Origin: an uncultured Aquimarina sp.
Lineage (GTDB): Bacteria; Bacteroidota; Bacteroidia; Flavobacteriales; Flavobacteriaceae
DNA: 64,000 nt
Reading direction: 5' to 3'
Assembly (NCBI GenBank): GCA_947503135.1
Contig: CANNCQ010000011.1
Coordinates: forward strand, 1-64,000
Notes under the pieces: generated by a model
Database searches by the model: none
Seen by the model: only the letters and a program-made list of their open reading frames with translations
What the model was told of the DNA's origin: nothing
Translations under genes and position numbers: made by a program
In this document: positions 52,441-62,252 of the stretch, piece by piece
Layout: every line of letters begins with the position of its first letter
Position numbering within the stretch: the stretch's first letter is position 1

Positions 52441-54774
52441 TTAATTAAGAGAGTCGAATTCGTCGATATCCTCGTCGATATCCTCGTCTATTTTTTCATT
52501 AGATTTGTATTCTTCGCAGTCTATGGCTATTGAAAGATTTTCAGGTTTTTCAAAATCTTCGGCAGATATATTTAACGATTTGTCCGCATAACATTTTTTC
52601 ATGTAGACAGCCCAAATAGGTAAAGCCATAGCGGCTCCTTGTCCGTAGGTAATATTAGGGAAATGTGTTGACCTATCGTCTGCACCCACCCATACACCTG
52701 TACAAAGGTTAGGTACTACACCCATAAACCAACCATCACTTTGATTTTGTGTAGTTCCTGTTTTTCCAGCGATAGCATTTTTAAATTTATAAGGGTATCC
52801 CGTAATCACTTTTTTGTAATCGTTACGCATAAATGTAGTACGCAGCCTTTGTCCAGAGCCCGATTGTGTTACCCCCTCCATAAGGTTTAAAGTAACATAA
52901 GCAACCTCTTCGCTGAGTACATCTTTAGGGTCGGGAATGTTTTGGTATAATAGCGTTCCGTTTTTGTCCTCAATACGCGTAATCATTGTTGGAGTGTTAT
53001 ATATACCTTTGTTGGCAAAAGTACTATAAGCACCCACCATTTCATATACACTTAAATCTACAGTACCTAAGGCTATTGAGGGAACTTCAATAATTTTAGA
53101 AGTAACACCCATTTTTTTAACTAATTTAACGACAGGAACAGGACCTACTTGTCCCATTAGCTGCGCGGTAACAGTATTAACAGATCTAGCTAATGCTTCT
53201 TTCAAAGAAAGAAATCCACCATATTTATCACCACTATTTTTTGGAGTCCAATCTTCTATAGTTCCTAGTCTTCCAGCTTCAATAGTATACTGTACGTTGG
53301 GCAATGTATCACAAGGAGATTTTTTTAACTGATCTATTGCTGTAGCATATACAAATGGTTTGAAAGTAGATCCTACTTGTCTTTTTCCTTGCTTTACATG
53401 GTCATATTGAAAATATTTATAATTATTTCCTCCTACCCAAGCTTTAACATGACCACTTTGTGGTTCCATAGACATCATTCCCGTTTGGAAAAAACTTTTA
53501 TAGTGAAGAATGGAATCTTTAGGAGTCATAATTGTATCGATAGCTCCTTTCCATGTGAAAATTTTCATAGCCGTCTTTTTGCTAAAGGAGGCATAAATCT
53601 TTTTTTCAGAAATACCTTTAGCTTTCATAACGCGATAACGTTCCGATCGCTTCATAGCGGATTTAATATTTCTATTTTTGTCTTCTTCTTCAAGGTCTTG
53701 AAACAGAAGTTTATTTCCTTTATTTTGAGAATCAAATTCAGCTTGCAAATTTGTTAAGTGTTCTTTTACGGCTTCCTCTGCATAGCGTTGCATACGCGAA
53801 TCAATGGTTACATAAATCTTTAGACCATCCCTGTAAATATTATAAAATTCATCTTCATCGGAAGTAGGGTCGACTTTTGGATTTTCTTTTATCCATTTTT
53901 GCATAAAGTCCCTAAGATATTCTCTAAAGTAAGTTGCTAAACCATCGGAATGCCCTTCCGGAGAAAAATTAATTTTTAAGGGTAATTTTTGAAGACTATC
54001 TTTTTGCTTTGTAGTAAGATATCCGGCACGTTCCATTTGTTTGAAAACCTGATTTCTTCGCTTTTGGCATTTCTTTTTGGAGACTTTCCTGTGGGGATTG
54101 TATTGTCTAGGGTTTTTTAGCATAGCTACGATTATAGCCGATTCCTGTAGGTCTAAATCTTTAGGCTCTTTTCCAAAATAAATACGAGCAGCGGAGCCAA
54201 TGCCAATGGCTTGGAATAAAAAATCCTGTTTGTTGAAATACATAGTGACAATTTCATCCTTTGTATATTGTCGTTCCAATCGAATGGCAATAACCCATTC
54301 TTTAAGTTTCTGGGTTATACGTTCAATAATATTACTGGAACCTCCTGTAAATAATAATTTTGCTAGTTGCTGTGTAATGGTACTGGCACCTCCTTTTTTT
54401 CCGAAGTTAGATAAAGCTCTTAGTGTTCCTCGAGCATCAATACCCGAATGGTTATAAAAGCGTTCATCTTCCGTAGCAACTAATGCTTCTACTAAATGGC
54501 TTGGCAGTTCATTGTAAATTACAGGTGTTCTGTTTTCATTAAAAAAGGTACCAATTGTTTTACCGTCCGAAGAAATAATTTCGGTAGCTAAATTACTTTC
54601 AGGATTTTCTAATTCTTCAAATTTAGGCATAGATCCAAAAGCTCCAAATCCAGCTAAAAGAAATAAAGAAATAATGAATAGAAAACCCGACACGAAAATG
54701 ATCCAAAACCATTTTATAAATTTTGAATTATTTTGTTTGGGAGCTTCGGAGTTTTTCGCTTTTTTTTCTGCCAT
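52441..54774 (-). CDS. Penicillin-binding protein 1A-type bifunctional peptidoglycan synthase
   Basis: 777 residues. An N-terminal membrane helix (about 20-45) precedes the glycosyltransferase domain with catalytic Glu in ATEDERFYNHSGIDARG and STITQQLAKLLF. The transpeptidase domain has active Ser in VGSTFKPFVYATAI, SVN (ARSVNTVTAQ) and KTGTTQNQSDGWF. It polymerises and crosslinks peptidoglycan. The last residues are an acidic DEDIDEDIDE repeat. It begins one base after the gldH stop. Confidence 0.95.
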   Translation of the reverse strand: MAEKKAKNSEAPKQNNSKFIKWFWIIFVSGFLFIISLFLLAGFGAFGSMPKFEELENPESNLATEIISSDGKTIGTFFNENRTPVIYNELPSHLVEALVATEDERFYNHSGIDARGTLRALSNFGKKGGASTITQQLAKLLFTGGSSNIIERITQKLKEWVIAIRLERQYTKDEIVTMYFNKQDFLFQAIGIGSAARIYFGKEPKDLDLQESAIIVAMLKNPRQYNPHRKVSKKKCQKRRNQVFKQMERAGYLTTKQKDSLQKLPLKINFSPEGHSDGLATYFREYLRDFMQKWIKENPKVDPTSDEDEFYNIYRDGLKIYVTIDSRMQRYAEEAVKEHLTNLQAEFDSQNKGNKLLFQDLEEEDKNRNIKSAMKRSERYRVMKAKGISEKKIYASFSKKTAMKIFTWKGAIDTIMTPKDSILHYKSFFQTGMMSMEPQSGHVKAWVGGNNYKYFQYDHVKQGKRQVGSTFKPFVYATAIDQLKKSPCDTLPNVQYTIEAGRLGTIEDWTPKNSGDKYGGFLSLKEALARSVNTVTAQLMGQVGPVPVVKLVKKMGVTSKIIEVPSIALGTVDLSVYEMVGAYSTFANKGIYNTPTMITRIEDKNGTLLYQNIPDPKDVLSEEVAYVTLNLMEGVTQSGSGQRLRTTFMRNDYKKVITGYPYKFKNAIAGKTGTTQNQSDGWFMGVVPNLCTGVWVGADDRSTHFPNITYGQGAAMALPIWAVYMKKCYADKSLNISAEDFEKPENLSIAIDCEEYKSNEKIDEDIDEDIDEFDSLN

Positions 54775-54775
54775 A

Positions 54776-55285
54776 TTACCGTTGTTGACTTGTTGATTCT
54801 ACTTGAATACCTACATCTAAAATTCCTTTTAAATAAAGTAATCCATCAGGGTCTCCGTTAGTACGCATTGCCTGATTAATATTGATGCGATACGATCCGT
54901 TTTCATTAAACTGAAAATTTTGTAAGTACCATAATTTGTTTTCTTTTACGGAGGTGGCACCTACGCCAAGCCATTCACCACTTGGTTTTGCCATTTGGTA
55001 TTGTAGTGTGTCAATTTGTTGTTTCCCATTAGGGTGATTTACCTCAGCTATTAAATACAAATTACTAAACGGAAAGGAATTAGTATTTCGTATGTTTATA
55101 AAAATATTATAAGGGTTAATAGTATCTAAAACAGGAAGTTTAAACGACGCAATGCTATCTTTATGCCATCCATTTTCATCAATTGTTTTGGATTGATTAA
55201 ATATTTGATTTTGTTGGCAACTTAATAGCGCAAACAAAGCAAAAGCTAATAAGCTAATGATAGATAAGGGCATTTTTTTAACCAT
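54776..55285 (-). CDS. gldH: Gliding motility lipoprotein GldH
   Basis: 169 residues. A lipoprotein signal ends at Cys23 (LFALLSC). NPYNIFINIRNTNSFPFSNLYLI and GEWLGVGATSVKENKLWYLQNFQF match GldH, required for gliding and SprB surface movement. It overlaps ricT by one base and is followed by the PBP1A gene, the usual flavobacterial order. Confidence 0.92.
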   Translation of the reverse strand: MVKKMPLSIISLLAFALFALLSCQQNQIFNQSKTIDENGWHKDSIASFKLPVLDTINPYNIFINIRNTNSFPFSNLYLIAEVNHPNGKQQIDTLQYQMAKPSGEWLGVGATSVKENKLWYLQNFQFNENGSYRININQAMRTNGDPDGLLYLKGILDVGIQVESTSQQR

Positions 55286-56625
55286 TATTCGGCACTCTTA
55301 TTTGGGTTTTGTTTTGGTTTGGGTTTACGACGTTGTGGTCGCCTTTTCTTAGGAGTGCCTTCAGAAGACTTATTTGTTGTTTTTGCTTTAGTTGAATTAT
55401 TATTATCAGTCGGTTTTTTTCTAGGATTTGGGTTTCTTTTTTTTCGAGGTTTGTGAGTCTCTTTTTTCGATTCAGTAGTGTTGGGTTTGGTCTTGTTTTT
55501 AGGTTGCCTTTTTCGTGTATTTTTACGTCTTCTTTTTGGTTGATCGAAACGGGTTAAACTATCTTGACCAACAACATTTTCAAAATCAACTTTAATTTCT
55601 TCTTTTTCTTCAACAGAAAAATCTTCTAAAGCAGCCACAGGTTCTTTCGCTTTATTCATGCGAATCATCTCGGTAGCATCTTCTGCTTTTATGGTAAACC
55701 AGTTCATCCATTCACCTTCGTATGCATACCAAATTAATCCTCTGAAGATGTCAATTTTTTGACAAATAGCGGTTCCTTTTTCGGTATAAATTTTGGTTTC
55801 AGTACGTGGAAATTTATTTAAAGCTTCCACGTATGCATCTAGCTCAAAATTGAGACAGCATTTTAATTTTCCACACTGACCCGCTAATTTTTGAGGGTTT
55901 AAAGAAAGCTGTTGGTAACGAGCCGCACTTGTGTTTACACTTCTAAAATCGGTTAACCATGTAGAACAACAAAGTTCGCGTCCACAAGACCCTATACCTC
56001 CTAATCGAGCAGCTTCTTGGCGAAAGCCAACCTGCTTCATTTCTATTCGAGTGTTAAACTCTTTGGCAAAATCTTTTATTAATTGCCTAAAATCTACTCT
56101 TTGTTCAGCGGTATAATAAAAAGTTGCTTTAGAGGCGTCCCCTTGAAATTCTATATCAGAAATTTTCATTTCTAATTTTAATGCAATAGCCAACTGGCGA
56201 GCACGAACTTTCATAACATCTTCCTTGTCTCTGGCTTCCTGCCAAATGTCGATATCTTTTTGAGATGCTTTTCTGTAAATTTTATTGACCTCCTCAGGTT
56301 TTGTGGAAATTCTTTTTCTTTTTATTTGCACTCGAACCAGTTCACCTGTAAGGCTTACAAGACCAATATCATGTCCAGAAGTAGCTTGAGTAGCTACAAC
56401 ATCGCCAATTTGTAAACTTAAATCTTCAGTGTTCTTAAAATATTCTTTCCGTCCGTTTTTAAAACGTACTTCCACAAAATCAAAAGGTTTTTCGCCACTA
56501 GGTAGCGCCATATTGGAAAGCCAATCAAAAACGGTTAACTTATTACATCCATCGGTACCGCAAGTTCCATTGTTTTTGCATCCGTTAGGTTGTCCGTCTT
56601 TTGTAGCACAACTACTACACCCCAT
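55285..56625 (-). CDS. ricT: PSP1-domain protein (RicT/YaaT type)
   Basis: About 446 residues from the ATG at 56,625 (MGCSSCATKDGQPNGCKNNG); a start nine codons earlier is possible. The Cys-rich N-terminus and the PSP1 domain (FYYTAEQRVDFRQLIKDFAKEFNTRIEMKQVG, then RELCCSTWLTDFRSV and KLKCCLNFELDAYVEAL) match RicT, which in Bacillus forms an Fe-S complex controlling RNA processing. The last 90 residues are a low-complexity Lys/Arg/Pro/Asn tail, possibly RNA-binding. It heads the ricT-gldH-pbp1A operon. Confidence 0.9.
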   Translation of the reverse strand: MGCSSCATKDGQPNGCKNNGTCGTDGCNKLTVFDWLSNMALPSGEKPFDFVEVRFKNGRKEYFKNTEDLSLQIGDVVATQATSGHDIGLVSLTGELVRVQIKRKRISTKPEEVNKIYRKASQKDIDIWQEARDKEDVMKVRARQLAIALKLEMKISDIEFQGDASKATFYYTAEQRVDFRQLIKDFAKEFNTRIEMKQVGFRQEAARLGGIGSCGRELCCSTWLTDFRSVNTSAARYQQLSLNPQKLAGQCGKLKCCLNFELDAYVEALNKFPRTETKIYTEKGTAICQKIDIFRGLIWYAYEGEWMNWFTIKAEDATEMIRMNKAKEPVAALEDFSVEEKEEIKVDFENVVGQDSLTRFDQPKRRRKNTRKRQPKNKTKPNTTESKKETHKPRKKRNPNPRKKPTDNNNSTKAKTTNKSSEGTPKKRRPQRRKPKPKQNPNKSAE

Positions 56626-56807
56626 AAATCGTTTGTATATATAGAAACTCAATAAGGGGATTTAGCTAAATAAAGCTGCCCTTTTGAGTGTTTCTTCGTT
56701 AAATATTACTGTTACCGTAAATATAGTGTTTTTTAATTTTTTGTTAAGTTTTAATTTTAACCAGTTAAAGGTATAAAGTTGAACAAAACGTATATAAGTA
56801 AAATTAC

Positions 56808-57839
56808 TTAGGCTTTAAATTTTAATACCTCCGAACGCCCTTTTTTAAATATTTTATTACTATTTCCTTTACCTTTTCGAAGTGCTTTTTGCTCTTCGAA
56901 GGGTAATGCATTTATTTCTTTACAGGTATCGGAACAGCAGTTTTGCATAGTAGTTTTACATTCTTCGCACTGAATAAAAAGTAAATGACAAGCCTCATTA
57001 GCACAATTTTCGTGTACGTCGCAAGCTTTGCCACATTGGTGGCAATTGGAAATTATTTCATCAGAAATGCGTTCACCACGACGGTGATCAAATACAAAGT
57101 TTTTTCCTTTAAATTTATTTTCTAGCCCCTCAGCATCTACCTGTCGGGCATATTCAATAATACCTCCTTCTAACTGATAAACTTGTTTAAAGCCTTTATG
57201 TTTGTAGTAAGCACTTGCTTTTTCGCATCTAATCCCTCCAGTGCAGTACATTACTAGTTTTTTGTCTTCCTTATGATCTTTTAGGTCTGCTTCAATAATG
57301 TCTAAAGAATCTCTAAAGGTATCCACATCTGGAGTTATTGCGTTTTTGAAATGACCAATTTCACTTTCGTAGTGATTACGCATGTCAACTAAAACGGTAT
57401 TTGGATCTTCAATAAGTGCGTTAAAGGCTTTTGCATCTACATGGATTCCTTTGTCGGTAACATCAAAAGTATTGTCGTCCAATCCGTCGGCAACAATTTT
57501 TTTACGTACTTTAATCTTTAATTTTAAGAAAGACATATTGTCTTGCTCTCGAGCTACATTTAGCCGAATATCTTTTAAAAATGTAATAGAATCTATGTGC
57601 TTTTTAAAAGCATTGAAATTTGGAGCAGGGACAGAAAGTTGTGCGTTAATACCTTCCGTAGCTACGTAAATTCTTCCTAAAACATCTAAATTGTTCCAGT
57701 TTAAAAACAAATGATCTCTTAATACTCGGGGGTTGCCAATATTTGCATATTGATAAAAGGAAATAGTAATGCGCTCGGTACCTGCTTCTTCGATAAGAGC
57801 AGCACGTTCTATCGCACTTAATTTATTGTACAGTTGCAT
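56808..57839 (-). CDS. trhO: tRNA U34 hydroxylase TrhO (rhodanese-like)
   Basis: 343 residues. An N-terminal acylphosphatase-like domain (FYQYANIGNPRVLRDHLFLNW, VATEGINAQLSVP) is followed by a rhodanese domain with VLVDMRNHYESEIGHF and the active Cys in VMYCTGGIRCEKASAYY. A Cys-rich tail (CHQCGKACDVHENCAN) closes it. TrhO makes 5-hydroxyuridine at tRNA position 34 using oxygen. Confidence 0.94.
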   Translation of the reverse strand: MQLYNKLSAIERAALIEEAGTERITISFYQYANIGNPRVLRDHLFLNWNNLDVLGRIYVATEGINAQLSVPAPNFNAFKKHIDSITFLKDIRLNVAREQDNMSFLKLKIKVRKKIVADGLDDNTFDVTDKGIHVDAKAFNALIEDPNTVLVDMRNHYESEIGHFKNAITPDVDTFRDSLDIIEADLKDHKEDKKLVMYCTGGIRCEKASAYYKHKGFKQVYQLEGGIIEYARQVDAEGLENKFKGKNFVFDHRRGERISDEIISNCHQCGKACDVHENCANEACHLLFIQCEECKTTMQNCCSDTCKEINALPFEEQKALRKGKGNSNKIFKKGRSEVLKFKA

Positions 57840-58172
57840 GCTATACTAATTTTTAAGGTTGAACATTTTTACTGTTAAAGTAAACTTAGCACAAAGATAA
57901 TTGATTCTTTTAAATTGAAAATTTTACAGATGGTAAATGAAGCGTTATCACTCGGTATAGTTTTTGAGTACTATAATTGCGACTATTTCAATGATTTGTA
58001 ATGATTTTTTTCGGTAAATTTTTAAATGTATTTTTTTCTGTTTTTTATAGTTTGTAAATCATTCATTTTTTTCATGTAAATTAACCGTTTTATGTGAAAA
58101 TCATGCTGCATTTAATTGCAGTAAATTGTAAGTTGTAGTACTTTTCAGCGATTAATCTAAAAACATATTATT
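57840..58172. other. Divergent promoter region between trhO and the arsenosugar cluster
   Basis: 333 bases with no gene. A TATCTTTG box on the minus strand at 57,892-57,899 probably serves trhO. A small palindrome CTGCATTTAATTGCAG at 58,109-58,124 lies 49 bases before the arsenosugar genes and may be an operator. No ArsR-type regulator is nearby. Confidence 0.45.
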
Positions 58173-58505
58173 TTGAGTAATTATTACGATCCTAAAGACC
58201 TTAAAAAATTTGGAAAAATAAGTGAATGGAATGAAGAGCTTGGCGATAAGTTTTTTGATTATTACGGCAGTGTTTTTAAAGATGGAGCACTTTCTGCTCG
58301 TGAAAAATCATTGATAGCTTTAGCTGTTTCTCATGTTGTAAAATGCCCTTATTGTATTGATGCTTATACTAAAGATGGACTTCAAAAAGGAATTACCAAG
58401 GAAGAAATGATGGAAGCAGTACATGCTGGCGCAGCAATAGAATCGGGTGCAACGCTTGTTCATGGTGTGCAAATGATGAATAAGTACGATAAATTAAGTA
58501 TGTAA
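58173..58505 (+). CDS. Arsenosugar-associated AhpD-like (carboxymuconolactone decarboxylase family) protein
   Basis: 110 residues from a TTG start. EKSLIALAVSHVVKCPYCIDAYTKDGLQKGIT carries the CxxC pair (Cys58, Cys61) and downstream His of AhpD-like alkylhydroperoxidases. In arsenosugar clusters this small protein regularly precedes arsS, as here (30 bases). Its exact role is unproven and may be redox chemistry on the arsenic intermediate. Confidence 0.9.
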   Translation: MSNYYDPKDLKKFGKISEWNEELGDKFFDYYGSVFKDGALSAREKSLIALAVSHVVKCPYCIDAYTKDGLQKGITKEEMMEAVHAGAAIESGATLVHGVQMMNKYDKLSM

Positions 58506-58535
58506 TTTTTGAATTCATAACCCTGAATTAAAAAT

Positions 58536-59591
58536 ATGGCGACAAAGTCCCTTTTAAAAAGCAAGAATGAATTGGCCAATGCCAATAAGCAGTTAGAGAT
58601 ATTAAACGGTGGGATTTTTGCCAATGGTGAACTACCTACATTTAAAGATAAAATTAGTGAAATAGGTCGCTATCCACTAAAGCCTAATAAGCTAGAAATC
58701 CTGCAAATTAATGTAGGTTACATGTGTAATCAAGTATGTGAACATTGCCACGTTGATGCTGGGCCTGACAGGAAAGAAATCATGACCCGTGAAACCATGC
58801 AACAATGTTTAGACGTAATTAGAAATACGGGAGCTCACACTTTAGATTTAACAGGAGGAGCACCTGAAATGAATCCTCTTTTTAGATGGTTTGTAGAAGA
58901 GGCAAGTGCGGCAGGAATTAAAGATTTTATAGTGAGGTCAAATCTTACTATTATTCGAGCCAATCCTAAGTATTACGATTTGCCAGATTTTTTTAAAAAG
59001 CATAATATACATGTTGTTTCTTCTATGCCGCATTGGACACGAGGAAAAACAGACAAACAACGTGGGGAAGGAGTTTTTGATCAATCAATAAAAGCTTTGC
59101 AAGAATTAAATGATCGAGGTTATGGAATGCCTAATAGCGATTTAAGGCTGGATTTAGTTTATAATCCTTCAGGAGCATTTTTGCCAGGTGATCAGGCTGC
59201 AATGGAAAAAGATTTCAAAAAGGCCTTGATGGAAGATTTCAATATTCAATTTCATAATCTTTTTGCGATTACTAATTTGCCGATATCACGATTTTTAGAT
59301 TATTTAATAGCTTCTGAAAACTATGAAGACTATATGTATAGTCTAGTAGAAGCTTACAACCCTATGGCGGTAGCAAACGTAATGTGTACCAATACACTTT
59401 CGGTTAGTTGGGATGGGTATTTGTATGATTGTGATTTTAACCAAATGTTAGGCCTTGGAGTTGCTTCTAAAATAAAACATATTAGCGATTATAATGAGGC
59501 TGTTTTAAATAATAGAAACATAATCATTTCTCAGCATTGTTATGGTTGTACAGCAGGCTCAGGAAGTAGTTGCCAAGGAACTGTGGCATAA
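58536..59591 (+). CDS. arsS: Arsenosugar biosynthesis radical SAM protein ArsS
   Basis: 351 residues. The radical SAM cluster motif is CNQVCEHC (Cys64, Cys68, Cys71), followed by LDLTGGAPEMNPLFRWFV. The C-terminal CDFNQMLGL and CYGCTAGSGSSCQG supply further Cys ligands. ArsS transfers an adenosyl group to dimethylarsenite, forming dimethylarsinoyl-deoxyadenosine. Confidence 0.95.
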   Translation: MATKSLLKSKNELANANKQLEILNGGIFANGELPTFKDKISEIGRYPLKPNKLEILQINVGYMCNQVCEHCHVDAGPDRKEIMTRETMQQCLDVIRNTGAHTLDLTGGAPEMNPLFRWFVEEASAAGIKDFIVRSNLTIIRANPKYYDLPDFFKKHNIHVVSSMPHWTRGKTDKQRGEGVFDQSIKALQELNDRGYGMPNSDLRLDLVYNPSGAFLPGDQAAMEKDFKKALMEDFNIQFHNLFAITNLPISRFLDYLIASENYEDYMYSLVEAYNPMAVANVMCTNTLSVSWDGYLYDCDFNQMLGLGVASKIKHISDYNEAVLNNRNIIISQHCYGCTAGSGSSCQGTVA

Positions 59592-59640
59592 TCTAGCGAA
59601 CTTGAACTAACTTATAAGGCTATTTAAGAACTATAATTAG

Positions 59641-60258
59641 ATGCTTAATTCAAAAAATTTAATACTAATTTTTACACGTAATCCCGAATTGGGGAAAGTA
59701 AAATCTAGATTAGCAAAAGATGTAGGCGAAGATGCAGCTTTAGCTATTTATAAGTTCTTGTTAAATCACACTAAAAACGTAACTCAAAATTTGTTAGTAG
59801 ATAAGCAGGTATGGTATTCTGAAAATGTGGCCGAAAATGATATTTGGGATGCTAATATTTACGATAAATACGAGCAGCTTCAAGTAAATGATTTAGGTAA
59901 AAGAATGCAACAAGCTTTCCTTTTAGGGTTTAAAAAAGGTTACGAAAAAATTATAATTGTAGGCAGTGATTTATATGATATTGAAGGTCGCGATTTTTAC
60001 AAGGCGCTCGAAGCTTTGAATAGTCATGAAGCAGTTATAGGGCCTGCAACAGACGGTGGTTTTTACCTTTTAGGAATGAAAACAATGATTCCTGAAGTTT
60101 TTGAAAATAAAAACTGGGGTAAGGATACTGTTTTAAGTAGCACGTTAAAAGATTTAGAAAAATATACGTTTACACAATTAGAAGAAAAGAATGATGTAGA
60201 TTATTTAAGTGATATCGAAAACATTGAGGTTTTTAAACAATTTTATAATTTACAATAG
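59641..60258 (+). CDS. TIGR04282-type arsenosugar glycosyltransferase
   Basis: 205 residues of the DUF2064/nucleotidyltransferase-like GT fold: LILIFTRNPELGKVKSRLAKDVG at the nucleotide-sugar site, IIIVGSDLYDIEGRDFYKAL and VIGPATDGGFYLLGM. It is placed between arsS and the nucleoside phosphorylase and probably helps replace adenine by a glycosyl or glycerol group on the arsenoribose. Confidence 0.88.
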   Translation: MLNSKNLILIFTRNPELGKVKSRLAKDVGEDAALAIYKFLLNHTKNVTQNLLVDKQVWYSENVAENDIWDANIYDKYEQLQVNDLGKRMQQAFLLGFKKGYEKIIIVGSDLYDIEGRDFYKALEALNSHEAVIGPATDGGFYLLGMKTMIPEVFENKNWGKDTVLSSTLKDLEKYTFTQLEEKNDVDYLSDIENIEVFKQFYNLQ

Positions 60259-60270
60259 CAATAAGAATTA

Positions 60271-61083
60271 ATGATAAAGTTTATTCAAGAAACAACAGAA
60301 TATTTACAAGAAAAAGGATTCGACAAACCAGAAGTGGGGATTATACTTGGGACAGGTTTAGGGCAATTAGTAAATGAAATTGAAAACCCAATCGAAGTGA
60401 GTTATAATCACATTCCTAATTTTCCTACAGCTACCGTAGAGTTTCATAAAGGGAAACTTATATACGGAATTATCCAAGGTAAAAAAGTGGTAGTAATGCA
60501 AGGAAGATTTCATTTGTATGAAGGTTATTCATTACAAGATGTAACTTTTCCTGTACGTATAATGAAGGCTTTAGGAATACATACACTGTTAGTTTCAAAT
60601 GCTTCAGGAGCCATAAATTTAGGATTTAAAAAAGGAGAATTAATGTTAATTGATGATCACATCAATTTACAAGGAGGGTCGCCATTAGCTTTTAAAGGAG
60701 TGGAAGATTTAGGAGAGCGTTTTGTGGATATGAGTGCGCCTTATAGTGAGCACCTAAATCACAAATTACAATCTATAGCAAAGAAAGAAGGAATTCAATT
60801 ACATAAAGGAGTTTATGCTTCAGTTGTTGGGCCTCAATTAGAAACTAGAGCAGAATACAGGTACTTAAAAATCATAGGAGCTGAAGCTGTTGGAATGAGT
60901 ACCGTTCCCGAAGTAATCGTTGCTAATCATTTGGGTTTAAACGTGGCGGCAGTTTCTGTATTAACAGATGAATGTGACCCAGATAATTTAAAGCCTGTTA
61001 ATATTGGTGAAATTATAGCAATGGCCAACCAAGCAGAACCAAGTATGATTACTTTATTTAAACAATTAATAGCTACTCTGTAG
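60271..61083 (+). CDS. punA: Purine nucleoside phosphorylase within the arsenosugar cluster
   Basis: 270 residues. VGIILGTGLGQLV (phosphate loop), VVMQGRFHLYEGY, LLVSNASGAINLGFKKGELMLIDDHINLQGGSPL and AEAVGMSTVPEVIVANHLGL are all PNP signatures. It cleaves purine nucleosides with phosphate. Its position suggests it removes the adenine base from the ArsS product, as proposed for arsenosugar pathways. Confidence 0.94.
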   Translation: MIKFIQETTEYLQEKGFDKPEVGIILGTGLGQLVNEIENPIEVSYNHIPNFPTATVEFHKGKLIYGIIQGKKVVVMQGRFHLYEGYSLQDVTFPVRIMKALGIHTLLVSNASGAINLGFKKGELMLIDDHINLQGGSPLAFKGVEDLGERFVDMSAPYSEHLNHKLQSIAKKEGIQLHKGVYASVVGPQLETRAEYRYLKIIGAEAVGMSTVPEVIVANHLGLNVAAVSVLTDECDPDNLKPVNIGEIIAMANQAEPSMITLFKQLIATL

Positions 61084-61109
61084 TTACAATAAAATATAAG
61101 AGAAAGAAG

Positions 61110-62078
61110 ATGAGTTATTTAGATGCTACACACGACGTTTATAAAGAAGCAGCCTTAACACCAGATGTAGGTTTATGTTGTACAACAAACCCTATATGGG
61201 AACTACCAGGGCTTAAAATACCTAAGATTATGCAAGAGATGAATTACGGTTGTGGAAGCACCGTGCATGCGCGTGATTTATCAAAAAACCCTAAAATGCT
61301 TTATGTAGGTGTTGGAGGGGGTATGGAGTTATTGCAATTCTCATATTTCAACAGACAAAAAGGAGGTGTTGTAGGTATAGACGTAGTAGATGAAATGTTA
61401 GAAGCTTCCCGTAAAAATTTTGAAATTGCCGAAGCAGAAAACGATTGGTTTAAAAGTGAATTTGTAGACCTAAAAAAGGGGGATGCGCTTAACCTGCCGG
61501 TTGAAGATAATAGTATTGATGTAGCGGCACAAAATTGTTTATTCAATATTTTTAAGGCTGAAGATTTAAAAAAGGCTATCGAAGAAATGTACAGGGTATT
61601 AAAGCCTAATGGAAAATTAGTAATGAGTGATCCTACCTGTGAACAGCCAATGAACGAAACCCTTAGAAATGATGATCGTTTAAGAGCATTGTGTTTAAGT
61701 GGAAGTTTGCCTATCGCAGAATATGTAAAAGCCCTAACCGATGTTGGTTTTGGAACTATTGAAATAAGAGCCCGTAAGCCTTATCGAATATTAGATCCTA
61801 AAAACTACCCTACCGATGAGTTAATTTATATCGAATCTATCGAGGTCGCAGCAATTAAAGATCCAATGCCCGAAGACGGCCCTTGTATTTTTACTGGAAA
61901 GGCAGCTATATACTATGGTGATAAAGATTTTTTTGATGATGATAAAGGGCACATTTTATTAAAGAATCAACCTTTAGCTATATGTGATAAAACTGCAGCA
62001 GCATTAAAAGCATTAAACAGAGATGATATTTATTTTAGTGAATCTACGTATCATTATGATGGAGGGGGTTGTTGTTAA
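61110..62078 (+). CDS. arsM: Arsenite methyltransferase ArsM of the arsenosugar type
   Basis: 322 residues. N-terminal Cys residues (LCCTTNPIWE and NYGCGSTVHARDL), SAM site LYVGVGGGMELLQFSYFNRQ, catalytic-region Cys in DVAAQNCLFNIF and DPTCEQP, and a C-terminal GGGCC. It methylates arsenite twice to give the substrate of ArsS. It is 26 bases after the phosphorylase. Confidence 0.93.
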   Translation: MSYLDATHDVYKEAALTPDVGLCCTTNPIWELPGLKIPKIMQEMNYGCGSTVHARDLSKNPKMLYVGVGGGMELLQFSYFNRQKGGVVGIDVVDEMLEASRKNFEIAEAENDWFKSEFVDLKKGDALNLPVEDNSIDVAAQNCLFNIFKAEDLKKAIEEMYRVLKPNGKLVMSDPTCEQPMNETLRNDDRLRALCLSGSLPIAEYVKALTDVGFGTIEIRARKPYRILDPKNYPTDELIYIESIEVAAIKDPMPEDGPCIFTGKAAIYYGDKDFFDDDKGHILLKNQPLAICDKTAAALKALNRDDIYFSESTYHYDGGGCC

Positions 62079-62099
62079 TTTAATGTACATTTTATCGTA

Positions 62100-62107
62100 T
62101 ATTTTTG
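62100..62107 (+). promoter_or_regulatory. TATTTTTG promoter box
   Basis: Perfect TAnnTTTG match in the 174-base gap between arsM and the first DUF547 gene. It lies 146 bases before the start, giving a long leader. Confidence 0.35.
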
Positions 62108-62252
62108 CATTTAATCGATTGTTTTTAGGTCAATTACTAGTAATATAGATCATACACAGTACTGTTTTTTAAATTTGTTCAGCTCTCTAAACTAATGTTT
62201 ATCTGTTGAAAGTCAACAGGTGTTAAACTAACATTATAATAAATTGAAACGT

